The notes beneath the pieces were generated by a model. That model saw only the letters and a program-made list of their open reading frames with translations. It was not told the DNA's origin and searched no databases. From Lachnospiraceae bacterium UBA3316 (GTDB taxonomy: Bacteria > Bacillota > Clostridia > Lachnospirales > Lachnospiraceae): a stretch of DNA of 17,659 nt. Location of the stretch: positions 1 through 17,659 of the forward strand of contig DESK01000058.1 in NCBI GenBank assembly GCA_002361955.1. The letters are read 5' to 3'. Shown here piece by piece: positions 1 to 7,033 of the stretch. A program made the translations under genes and the position numbers. Position 1 is the first letter of the stretch. The number at the start of each line of letters is the position of its first letter.

Positions 1-416
1 GCGGCTTTCGTAGTCTTCTTCTTTGTGGCTGCGGCCTTCGTCGTTTTCTCAGGCGTTGCTTCCTCGGCCTTCTCTTCCTTTACAGCTTCCGCTTTTACAG
101 CAGGCTCTGCCTTTGCGGCTTCTTTCTTTGCTGCCTCTTTCTTTACCGGCTCCGCCTTCGCGGCTTCTTTCTTCGCCGCCTCTTTCTTTACCGGCTCCGC
201 CTTTGCAGCTTCTTTCTTTACCGGCTCTGCCTTCGCGGCTTCTTTCTTTACCGGCTCTGCCTTCGCGGCCTCTTTCTTCGCTGCTTCTTTTTTCACCGGT
301 TCTTCTTTTTTCACCAGTTCTTCTTTTTTTACCGGTTCTTCTTTTGCGGCTTCCGTCTTTACCTCTTCAACAGCAGCCGTCTCCTTCGTTTCCTGTGTTG
401 CTTTTTTTCTGGCCAT
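1..416 (-). CDS. Lys/Ala/Glu-rich repeat protein, N-terminal part (DUF6465-like?), runs off the left edge
   Basis: Reading leftwards from the ATG at 414-416, 138 codons are present and the frame continues beyond base 1, so the gene is partial at its 3' end. The start is fixed by a strong ribosome binding site (GGAGGTG, 6 bases before the ATG). The protein begins MARKKATQETKET and is then almost purely K, A, E, P and V, with a ten-residue unit of the type KEAAKAEPVK repeated several times, ending in a KTTKAAATKKKTTKA stretch. No signal peptide or membrane segment is visible. Lachnospiraceae encode proteins with such a charged N-terminal tail followed by a small folded C-terminal domain (DUF6465), and this is my best guess. 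The diagnostic C-terminal part lies outside the window, and a histone-H1-like DNA- or RNA-binding tail is an alternative. It has its own promoter at 516-544. Confidence 0.7.
   Translation of the reverse strand, partial: MARKKATQETKETAAVEEVKTEAAKEEPVKKEELVKKEEPVKKEAAKKEAAKAEPVKKEAAKAEPVKKEAAKAEPVKKEAAKKEAAKAEPVKKEAAKKEAAKAEPAVKAEAVKEEKAEEATPEKTTKAAATKKKTTKA
110..300. repeat. 30-bp imperfect tandem repeat encoding KEAAKAEPVK-type decapeptides
   Basis: On the plus strand the segment cycles through versions of 'gcttctttctttaccggctc' followed by 'tgccttcgcg', giving a 30-bp period in frame with the minus-strand gene. The two units covering roughly 205-265 are nearly identical at the nucleotide level; the others differ mostly at third codon positions or have an extra KEAAK insertion. 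The nucleotide identity suggests recent repeat expansion and likely length variation between strains. Confidence 0.75.
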
Positions 417-515
417 CTGACACCTCCAACATTTTTCCTAAACTTTTGTATTATGATAACCATCTTTGAATACTTTTTTCATGCCTAAACAAACTCAAGT
501 CTGTATTTCAAAACC

Positions 516-544
516 ATTATAGCATAAATAAAGCCCTCAGGCAA
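516..544 (-). promoter_or_regulatory. Sigma-A promoter for the Lys/Ala-rich gene, with extended -10
   Basis: On the minus strand TTGCCT (539-544) is separated by exactly 17 bases from a perfect TATAAT (516-521), which is preceded by TGC, an extended -10. Transcription would start near 509, giving a leader of about 93 nt before the ATG at 416. The -35 box lies inside the terminator hairpin of the upstream ten-gene operon. No protein-binding evidence is available; the call rests on match and spacing only. Confidence 0.7.
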
Positions 545-556
545 ATCCTCAGGGCT
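526..556 (-). terminator. Intrinsic terminator of the pel operon
   Basis: Reading on the minus strand after the stop codon at 585: AGCCCT (551-556) pairs with AGGGCT (532-537); one G-G mismatch is followed by AGG/CCT pairs, and the hairpin runs into TTTATTT (526-532). It sits about 30 bases past the last operon gene and is the only clear terminator between 15120 and the left edge. Confidence 0.7.
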
Positions 557-584
557 GAACAGCTATTTTTTTTTGCATTGTATT

Positions 585-1979
585 TTATTCCATTTCATCC
601 TCACTGGAATAGAGAAGCATTCCTTCTTCCGTCATGTCCTCATCCATGGCAAGACGTATGCTCTCCTTCCCGTCCGGGCTCTTGATGCTGACCGCGATCC
701 GAAATCCCTTCCGGAAGGAATCAGAAAAGGGAATGTCGGTCTCTGTTGTGACCTCCTCCCCCGGCACAAGGTCCGAAAGCTTCAGATCCAGCTCTTTCCA
801 ATATTCCAGCTTTCCGGAGGATCCGTAGACGTACAGTGTCACCGGCCAGTCCCAGTACATGGGGGCAAGACCCGTATTTTTCCACACCAGCTTCACGCCG
901 ATCTGATCCTTGCGGAACGAATACTCCGTGCGCAATTCCGAAATATAAATCCTGTATCCCAGGCTCTCCCGGATCGTTTGGGCCGCGTCACTTTTCAGTT
1001 CCTCCCCGGACGGGCACTTGGGTCCCAGAAAACTCATGTGGGATTTCTCGATCAGCTCGATGGTATCGACGAACCTCTTTCCCATAAGCTCCTCCATGGG
1101 ATAGGCGCTTGTCAATTCTCCGCCCACAGGGGCTCTTTTCCAGAATCCCTCCATCGGCTTGAGAGGAAGTTCCTCCCCCGCCGTAGCCTGGCTTCCACCC
1201 TTTTCGATCCAGCCAAGCCACTCCTGGGTATCCTCCCCGGCTCCCGTCATGTCATTGAACAATCCCAGGCCGCCCTCCTGGGCCATCACATAATTCCTGC
1301 GCATCAGCATCCTGGCATTCTGGAAGGAATCTGTGTAATCCAGCACATACTGCCAGCACAGCTGGGCGTCCGGCATCTGGGGAATAGACTCCTCCGGATA
1401 CGTATGCCACTCCCCCCAGTGCCCCAGGCTTCCAAGCTCCACATAAGACACGAACGTGTCCTGGTTGCAATACCTGGCCAGGGCCTCTATGGCTTTTGCG
1501 TGATATTCCGCAAACACAGGATTGCTGTAATCCGGCGCATAGCCCCTGCCGTACTCCGTGGAATAATAAGCGCCATCCTTCGTCTTTTCATAGAGCCATT
1601 GGGGGATATCCCTGTGCTTCTCTTCCCCTGGCAGGTCACAGATAAAGCGCAGGACCGCATGCTTGTTCTCTTTTTTCCAGCGGGCGATATGGTACGTTTC
1701 CTCCAGCCCTGCAATGTCATAGACCCCCTCCTGGGGCTCCCACTCTGCCCAGGTCAGGCCAATATAAACCAGCTGGGTTTTGGCACAGGCCTCCTCTTCC
1801 TCCGCCGGAGGCGCGAAGCCGGTCAGAGGATTTTCGATCTTCTCGTCGCTTTCCTCAAAATAAACGGTTTTTGTCAGACCATACCGATAGGGGATGATAT
1901 AGAAAAGCAGCCCCACGATCGCAGCCCCCAAAAGCAGGATCACCCCATAGGGCAGAAACTGATACACTTTTTTAGCCAT
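585..1979 (-). CDS. Membrane-anchored DUF4832-type TIM-barrel protein, possible glycoside hydrolase
   Basis: 464 residues. Residues 10-30 form one N-terminal membrane anchor, leaving the rest outside the cell. The barrel region (about 38-330) has the family hallmark ELGSLGHWGEWH (181-192, with acidic E181 and E190) and a later GGEL (286-289), placed like the acid residues of clan-A hydrolases. A C-terminal beta-sandwich follows (about 340-450, GYRIYISELRTEYSF), as in DUF4832 proteins. I chose the ATG at 1979 because GGAGAG lies just before it; the upstream in-frame ATG at 1991 has no ribosome binding site. The chosen start overlaps the DUF4956 stop by 8 bases (ATGGCTAA), implying translational coupling. 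It is the last gene of the operon. Known: DUF4832 proteins are annotated as hydrolase-like without proven substrate. Inferred: it may act on Pel or another surface glycan, standing in for the hydrolase domain absent from the local PelA. Confidence 0.8.
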   Translation of the reverse strand: MAKKVYQFLPYGVILLLGAAIVGLLFYIIPYRYGLTKTVYFEESDEKIENPLTGFAPPAEEEEACAKTQLVYIGLTWAEWEPQEGVYDIAGLEETYHIARWKKENKHAVLRFICDLPGEEKHRDIPQWLYEKTKDGAYYSTEYGRGYAPDYSNPVFAEYHAKAIEALARYCNQDTFVSYVELGSLGHWGEWHTYPEESIPQMPDAQLCWQYVLDYTDSFQNARMLMRRNYVMAQEGGLGLFNDMTGAGEDTQEWLGWIEKGGSQATAGEELPLKPMEGFWKRAPVGGELTSAYPMEELMGKRFVDTIELIEKSHMSFLGPKCPSGEELKSDAAQTIRESLGYRIYISELRTEYSFRKDQIGVKLVWKNTGLAPMYWDWPVTLYVYGSSGKLEYWKELDLKLSDLVPGEEVTTETDIPFSDSFRKGFRIAVSIKSPDGKESIRLAMDEDMTEEGMLLYSSEDEME

Positions 1980-2655
1980 GATACTCTCCATTATACTGAA
2001 TCAGGGTCACATCCGACACGCCCTCGAGAGCCCTGATTTGATCGAGAAACAGGGTGTTGTCACTCTTGCACAGCACTTCCACCGTCAGTTCCGCCGTCTC
2101 CCCCCGCAGAGTCTTAGACTTTAGCTGGTGCTTCATCTTCGCCAGCGACCGCAGGATCTCATCTCCCACCCGGTCTCCCTTATAGTGGGCCACCAGGATG
2201 TAGATCACGCCCTTTTTCTTTCTTCTGTAGAAGAAATGAATCACAAAAATCATGATAACCATGGTCAGAAACGCCAACAGGTAGATCTGGGCGCCCAGTG
2301 TGATTCCCACAGATATGGCCCAAAACAGGTAGAGCAGATCCATAGGATCCTTGATGGCCGTCCGGTAACGGACGATCGACAGGGCGCCTACCATACCAAG
2401 GGAAATGACGATGTTGCTGCTGATCGCCAGGGTCAGCATGCAGGTCAGCACCGTCAGCCCCACCAGCGTGGCCGCGAAAGAGCTGGAAAAAACGACGCCC
2501 CCGAAATAGATTCCATAGATCTTATAGATAAGGATTCCCAGGATCACAGCCAGAGTCATGGAAACCACCGCCGTCATCATAAATTCCATGGTGATTCCGG
2601 AGCTGCTGGCAAAGGATTCCCACACTGATTTTTTAAAATAGTCCTGTATATTCAT
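1972..2655 (-). CDS. DUF4956 four-helix membrane protein
   Basis: 227 residues. Four hydrophobic segments are visible (about 24-46, 50-64, 66-86 and 110-142), followed by a cytosolic-looking alpha/beta tail of about 80 residues (GVIYILVAHYKGD to the end). The central signature GALSIVRYRTAIKDP is characteristic of DUF4956 proteins. Their molecular function is unknown; they are commonly encoded next to VTC-domain and CotH-type proteins, as here. The start is supported by AGGAGGT seven bases before the ATG, and it overlaps the stop of the VTC gene as ATGA. Given the neighbours, a role as membrane partner or channel for the VTC-like enzyme is an inference only. Confidence 0.88.
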   Translation of the reverse strand: MNIQDYFKKSVWESFASSSGITMEFMMTAVVSMTLAVILGILIYKIYGIYFGGVVFSSSFAATLVGLTVLTCMLTLAISSNIVISLGMVGALSIVRYRTAIKDPMDLLYLFWAISVGITLGAQIYLLAFLTMVIMIFVIHFFYRRKKKGVIYILVAHYKGDRVGDEILRSLAKMKHQLKSKTLRGETAELTVEVLCKSDNTLFLDQIRALEGVSDVTLIQYNGEYHG

Positions 2656-3398
2656 CTTATGTACCTCCTGTTGGTTTTATTGATCCCGGCCAGGCCGTCT
2701 GTGAGATGCCATGCCCGTTCATAGCAAAGTGTGTATTTGGATACCGCCAAAAACTGCTGTCCCTCCGGCGGAAGAAGCTCTCGGATGATGTCCGGAAGAA
2801 ACTCCGTAAACTTAACCTCCAGCACCAGCATCCCCGGCTCCAGAACCGCGAGAGTGGGAAGAGTGGGATCAAAAATATCGTTGCTCCCGATCGCCGCCCG
2901 CACATCGCTGTCAAAGGTGATCCGCACGTCTCCCTCCTCCTGGATCATCGGAACACGCTCATAGTCCACGATGACCTTGGGACGCTGCATCCTTGCCACA
3001 CTTTCGTAATAAAACTCCCGGCACAGCGGCGCCCGGTGGGTGAGCAGAAAACCATAATCCCCCACCAGAATCTTATCGAACTCCTCGTGGGTGATAGAAG
3101 CCGAGTCCTTGTGGATATAGCTGCCCCTCTTTTTCTTCCGCTCCAGCTTGATATTGGCGTCGCTGCAATTGTAGATACGGATCCGCCATTTCTGCCGCGT
3201 CTCCACACCCATCATCTTTTCCTCATAGGAGGAATTCCACAGATCGTCAAAATAAAGACTGCGTATCATATATTTTCCGTCCGCTGCATGGCTGTCCAGC
3301 TTCAGGAAGGGCTGAAGCCTTCTCTTTAAAAGCTCCGCCTCCCACAGGGAGATATGATACTTCCATTCATTTCTGTATAGCATCTTCTTCTCTTCCAT
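2652..3398 (-). CDS. VTC/CYTH-type polyphosphate polymerase domain protein
   Basis: 248 residues, a single VTC-type tunnel domain with no SPX domain and no membrane segment. The basic and acidic strands of this fold are all readable: EWKY (11-14), YFDD (49-52), RIR (72-74), LERK (85-88), DYER (145-148), DVRITFD (157-163), LEVKF (193-197) and SKY (220-222), so the substrate tunnel appears intact. The yeast relative Vtc4 makes inorganic polyphosphate from ATP; for the bacterial stand-alone forms the product is mostly untested. The start chosen is the ATG one base after the CotH stop codon, with GAGGA eight bases upstream; ATGs at 3407 and 3383 are alternatives. It overlaps DUF4956 by ATGA. The gene is embedded in the pel operon, which suggests surface phosphate chemistry, but this is inference. 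Confidence 0.87.
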   Translation of the reverse strand: MEEKKMLYRNEWKYHISLWEAELLKRRLQPFLKLDSHAADGKYMIRSLYFDDLWNSSYEEKMMGVETRQKWRIRIYNCSDANIKLERKKKRGSYIHKDSASITHEEFDKILVGDYGFLLTHRAPLCREFYYESVARMQRPKVIVDYERVPMIQEEGDVRITFDSDVRAAIGSNDIFDPTLPTLAVLEPGMLVLEVKFTEFLPDIIRELLPPEGQQFLAVSKYTLCYERAWHLTDGLAGINKTNRRYIR

Positions 3399-3399
3399 C

Positions 3400-5196
3400 T
3401 CACTCATCCTCATGAAACTCGGAAACGACAATGCTTCCGTCTCCCCGCACATAGAAACACATCGTACTGTAGATCTTTTCCCCCGCTTCTGTCCAATACG
3501 TTTCAAAGGCGTCCTGGCTCTGCCCGTCGGATGTATGGGCGCAGACCCGCAGGAAGTACTGCCCTTTGGGAAGCTTCTCAACCTCAAGCCTCCGTCCCTG
3601 TACCTCCTCCTTTTTCACGATACACTCTTCAAACCCATAGTCGCGTGACAGCTCTACGGTGTAACCGGCTTCCTCCTGAGCCGATACGTAAGCCTTTTTC
3701 CAGGAAAGCAGAAGGGTTTCCCCCTTCTGTCTGGGCGCCAGAATATGGAAGGGCCAGGGCCTCTTAAGACTCTCCTGATATTCCCTGTAATGCGCCCCCA
3801 CCTCCTCGGCCAGACCGTCTGTCAGCTCGTCATAAACCTTCTCTGTCACCCTGGCAAACATCTTATCCGGGAGTTCATACACATAGGGCTTCACCGTTTC
3901 TCCGTACTTCTCCGCCAGGCTGCGGATCCTTTCCTCCGTCAGGTACTCCGTATACAGCCTGCCCACGGCTTCTGTCAATTCCTCCCGGCAGGTTTCATCC
4001 TTTAAGATCCTCCGAAACAGAACGTTTTCGGCAAGGCTGTGGATTCCCTGGCTCCAGGAGGCATCCCAGGCAGGATCCTGAAGCTTCTCATAGAAGTCAC
4101 TCCACAGGCCGCTGCTGTTTCCCGAAATAAAATACCAGGTATCCGCCGCGCCGGGACTGTAGAGATAATAGCCGCTCTTTGCCGCCTCCCTGTTTCCTGT
4201 AAGGATCTGAAATGCCATCCAATGATACAGGTTCTCCCTGTCAAAATACGTGTCGATGATCTCCGCTATGGGCCGCTCTCTGTCGTTGACCGCCTCAATC
4301 ACCGCGAGAAGCCCCCTGTGGTCATCGCTTCCCTGGATCTCCAGATATCTCTCAAAATCCTCCTGCACAAATTCCGGATCCGTGGCCAGGCGCAGGGCGC
4401 TGTGCGGCCTCCAGTTAAAATCCTCGGCCTCATACAGTTCCCCGTCCCGGTCCAGTCCATGGTATTTCAGATAGGACTTATTCATCTGCTCCACCTGGGT
4501 GTACAGCCCGTAATCCTCAAACAGGCCTTCTTCCTCCTGTGTCTTATCCTTCACATACAGATGGACAAACCGTGTCCTGACAGAAACCATCCCCGGTATC
4601 GTCTGCATCAGGCTGCAGGCCAGACGGTTTTTGAACCGCAGCGGATCGCTGAAATACTTATTCAGCACCACGACCTTCTGCTCCTCCCACTTTCCTTTTC
4701 CTTCCTTGATGGTGATGCGGTAGCTCTTCTGCTGCTGGTTGGAAGCGCCTTCCCCCCTCAGCCGCACAGTCGCGTTCGCTGCCAGCTCCCCATAGCCGAA
4801 TTGATCAGGAACAGGGCCTCTTTCGTCCCCCACCTGAAGGACTGCCTCGCAGGCATAGGGCGTCAGCCCCCTCTCCTCATACCAGGAAACAGGATAGCCG
4901 TTCACTTCCTCCCAGGTGTGGTCCGTCCCTTCCCTCTCGTTTCCCTTTCCCACGGTAAGGTACACCGTTGTCACCGGAGGATCCTCCTCCCCCTCATAGC
5001 ACACCGCCCGGTCGGCAAAAAACGTTTCGTTCCCCTGCTGCTTTTCATACGTCTCATCAGGACTCCCAAGAAGCCTGCTGACATCCGTCCCTCCATCCCG
5101 GGCGCACCCTCCGCATAACATGCCGCACAAAACCAGGATGCCTGACAGAGCCGCCCCCCGTAATCCCCGTGAGACCGGGCCTCTTTTGTTTTTCAT
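3400..5196 (-). CDS. CotH-family secreted protein, catalytically degenerate (pseudokinase-like)
   Basis: 598 residues. A signal peptide (about 14-30) ends in CGGC (28-31), so it may be a lipoprotein, though the -3 residue is Cys rather than the usual Leu. The CotH kinase-like fold follows: a WEEVNGYPVSWYEE lead-in, RGEGAS with KSYRI (147-161), LNKYFSDPLRFKN (178-190), YGLYTQVEQMNKSYL (229-243) and HGLDRDGELYEA (246-257). The family's metal-site element is broken: where the neighbouring paralog has WDNDSAF, this protein has GNSSGLW (359-365), and the GNYD...N element is GNREAAKSG (334-342). About residues 487-590 form a fibronectin-III-like domain. It starts 4 bases after the upstream CotH stop, with GGAGG eight bases before the ATG. 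CotH proteins are protein kinases in spore coats; this copy probably binds rather than catalyses (inference). Confidence 0.85.
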   Translation of the reverse strand: MKNKRGPVSRGLRGAALSGILVLCGMLCGGCARDGGTDVSRLLGSPDETYEKQQGNETFFADRAVCYEGEEDPPVTTVYLTVGKGNEREGTDHTWEEVNGYPVSWYEERGLTPYACEAVLQVGDERGPVPDQFGYGELAANATVRLRGEGASNQQQKSYRITIKEGKGKWEEQKVVVLNKYFSDPLRFKNRLACSLMQTIPGMVSVRTRFVHLYVKDKTQEEEGLFEDYGLYTQVEQMNKSYLKYHGLDRDGELYEAEDFNWRPHSALRLATDPEFVQEDFERYLEIQGSDDHRGLLAVIEAVNDRERPIAEIIDTYFDRENLYHWMAFQILTGNREAAKSGYYLYSPGAADTWYFISGNSSGLWSDFYEKLQDPAWDASWSQGIHSLAENVLFRRILKDETCREELTEAVGRLYTEYLTEERIRSLAEKYGETVKPYVYELPDKMFARVTEKVYDELTDGLAEEVGAHYREYQESLKRPWPFHILAPRQKGETLLLSWKKAYVSAQEEAGYTVELSRDYGFEECIVKKEEVQGRRLEVEKLPKGQYFLRVCAHTSDGQSQDAFETYWTEAGEKIYSTMCFYVRGDGSIVVSEFHEDE

Positions 5197-5200
5197 GCTC

Positions 5201-7033
5201 TCATCCTCCTATAGCTTTTTCATCATCATCCAGAGTGATCTTCCCCTTCTCGTCTATATGAAAGATATATGCTCCGTAGATCTTTCCTTTTCCGCTGCCC
5301 GGATAGTAATCAAAGCAATCCTGCTCATAGCCCGATTCATTTTTGGCCCGAATACGCAAAAAATAAGTTCCCGCTTCCGGTTTCCGGAGGTCGATGCCCG
5401 GAATACGGACATTTTCCTTTTGATCCACCACATCCGTAAACTCATAATCCCTGGCCAGGATCACACTGTAGGTAATATTCTCCCCATCAGGGTCATAGGC
5501 CGCATCCCAGGTTACATGAAGCTTCCCATCCTCCACCCTGGGCATCCCCACATAAAAGGGCCAGGGGTTCTCCAGGCTCTCCAGATAATACTGATAATTC
5601 TGTTCCACCTCCGAGGCCAGGGACTTTGCCAGAAAATCATACTGCTCCCGACCTCCCGCCCTGAAATAGCTGCTGTCCGGCTCTGTAAACTGGAAAGGCT
5701 CCACCACCCTGCGGTATGCCTTGATTTTTTTATTGATCCTGCTCTTTAACAGATAGTTCTCTCTCAGGTCATTGACCGCGTCGTCCAGCATCTTCCGGTA
5801 CTCCTCCAGCTGAAACAGCCTTTTAAAGAGCACCAGGCCGGTAAACTGTGTGAGGCCTCTTTCCCAGGATTCCCCTTCTGTATACTGGATCGTTTTGTGA
5901 TACGTCCTGCGGAAGGCCGAATCGTTGTCCCAGGAAATAAAGTACCATTTATCCATATTTTGGGGACTGTAAATATAAAGGTTCCTGGCTCCCGTATCAT
6001 AATTTCCCACCAAAATATGAAAGGCTGCCCAGTAAAAGAGATTGTCCAGGTCGAAATACTTTTCGGCCGTCTCCCCGATGGGAACGGAATAGTCGTTTAC
6101 CGCCTCCAGCACTTCGATCAGCTTGCTGTGATCTCTGTCTCCCTTGATCTCCGCGTATTCCTCAAACGCATCCTCATCGTAGGCCGGGTCATCCTCCTTC
6201 ATAATAACGTCCTCGTACCGGAACCATTCAAAGAAGTTGATCTTATAGAGCTGCCCCTTCTTATCCAGTCCATGGTTGGACAGATAGGTGCGGTTCATCT
6301 GCTCTACCTGGGTGTAAAGCCCGTAATCCACAAATTCGCTGTCTTCCCCCTCTGTCTCATCCTTCACATAGAGATGGACAAACTGGGTGCGGGCGCCGAT
6401 CATCTGCGGGACGTCCTTGATCAGGTCATAGCACAGCTTATTGGTAAAACGAAGGGGATCCACCACATGCTTATTCAGCGCCAGGGTTCTCTGCCCCCTC
6501 CAGCTTCCCTTTCCTGCCTTGATCCGGATCTTATAGTTTTTCTGCTCCAGCTGGGAGGACGTCTGCCCGCGGATCTGCACGGCAGCGTTAGACGCCTCCT
6601 CCCCGTAGCCAAATTCTCCCTCCTTCGGCCCGTTCTCATCACCCACCTGCAGCAGGGCCTCACAGTTAAACCGGGGCAGGCCGTTTTCTTCATAATAATA
6701 TGCGGAATGTTCGTTGATCTCCGCCCAGGTATGATCCGTATTGTCACCCTTATTTCCCCGGCGCACCGTCAGGTACATCGTTACCACAGAGTCCTCCTCG
6801 TCCTCCTGATAGACGCTTTTATCCTCTAGCACCTTATCTGAGGGTTGGGCCTTTTCCACCGGAGTTCCCGTCTCCCGCGTCTCTTCTGTCTCCTTCCTGT
6901 CCTGAAGATCTCCCATCGTTTTCCTGCTTTCCCTGAGATACTGCTTCAGTCCTGCCCCGGCGGCCGCCAAAAGAAACGCCAGACACAGGGCGCCAACCAG
7001 CCGCTTACGTCTTCTCCTCTTCAAATTCTTCAT
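5201..7033 (-). CDS. CotH-family secreted kinase-like protein, intact motif
   Basis: 610 residues from the chosen start. A basic N-terminus (KRRRRKR) is followed by one hydrophobic segment (12-28), indicating a signal anchor with no lipobox. The linker to about residue 80 is highly charged. The CotH domain shows RGQTSS with K165, LNKHVVDPLRFTNKL (186-200), YGLYTQVEQMNRTYL (237-251), HGLDKKGQLY (254-263), GNYDTGARN (343-351) and WYFISWDNDSAF (363-374); Asp369 and Asp371 match the metal-binding aspartates of active CotH kinases. A C-terminal fibronectin-III-like domain follows (about 500-600, starting PWPFYVGMPRV). The ATG at 7033 has AGGAG seven bases upstream and overlaps the pelG stop by 29 bases; the open frame extends 21 codons further but without a binding site. 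Family knowledge: spore-coat CotH phosphorylates secreted proteins on serine. The target here is unknown. Confidence 0.88.
   Translation of the reverse strand: MKNLKRRRRKRLVGALCLAFLLAAAGAGLKQYLRESRKTMGDLQDRKETEETRETGTPVEKAQPSDKVLEDKSVYQEDEEDSVVTMYLTVRRGNKGDNTDHTWAEINEHSAYYYEENGLPRFNCEALLQVGDENGPKEGEFGYGEEASNAAVQIRGQTSSQLEQKNYKIRIKAGKGSWRGQRTLALNKHVVDPLRFTNKLCYDLIKDVPQMIGARTQFVHLYVKDETEGEDSEFVDYGLYTQVEQMNRTYLSNHGLDKKGQLYKINFFEWFRYEDVIMKEDDPAYDEDAFEEYAEIKGDRDHSKLIEVLEAVNDYSVPIGETAEKYFDLDNLFYWAAFHILVGNYDTGARNLYIYSPQNMDKWYFISWDNDSAFRRTYHKTIQYTEGESWERGLTQFTGLVLFKRLFQLEEYRKMLDDAVNDLRENYLLKSRINKKIKAYRRVVEPFQFTEPDSSYFRAGGREQYDFLAKSLASEVEQNYQYYLESLENPWPFYVGMPRVEDGKLHVTWDAAYDPDGENITYSVILARDYEFTDVVDQKENVRIPGIDLRKPEAGTYFLRIRAKNESGYEQDCFDYYPGSGKGKIYGAYIFHIDEKGKITLDDDEKAIGG

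Noticed and set aside
25..420. Plus-strand frame encoding an Ala/Phe/Ser-rich protein
   Set aside because: It arises from reading the Lys/Ala/Glu codon repeats backwards; the minus-strand frame has a strong ribosome binding site, promoter and sensible composition.
573..2036. Plus-strand open frame of 487 codons opposite the DUF4832 gene
   Set aside because: It is the mirror of a well supported minus-strand gene, has no ribosome binding site, no recognisable domain, and a His/Arg/Pro-rich composition typical of antisense frames.
3400..5196. Frameshift or assembly error as the cause of the missing CotH motif
   Set aside because: The frame and homology to the paralog continue on both sides of GNSSGLW without a gap, so substitution rather than a frameshift explains the loss.
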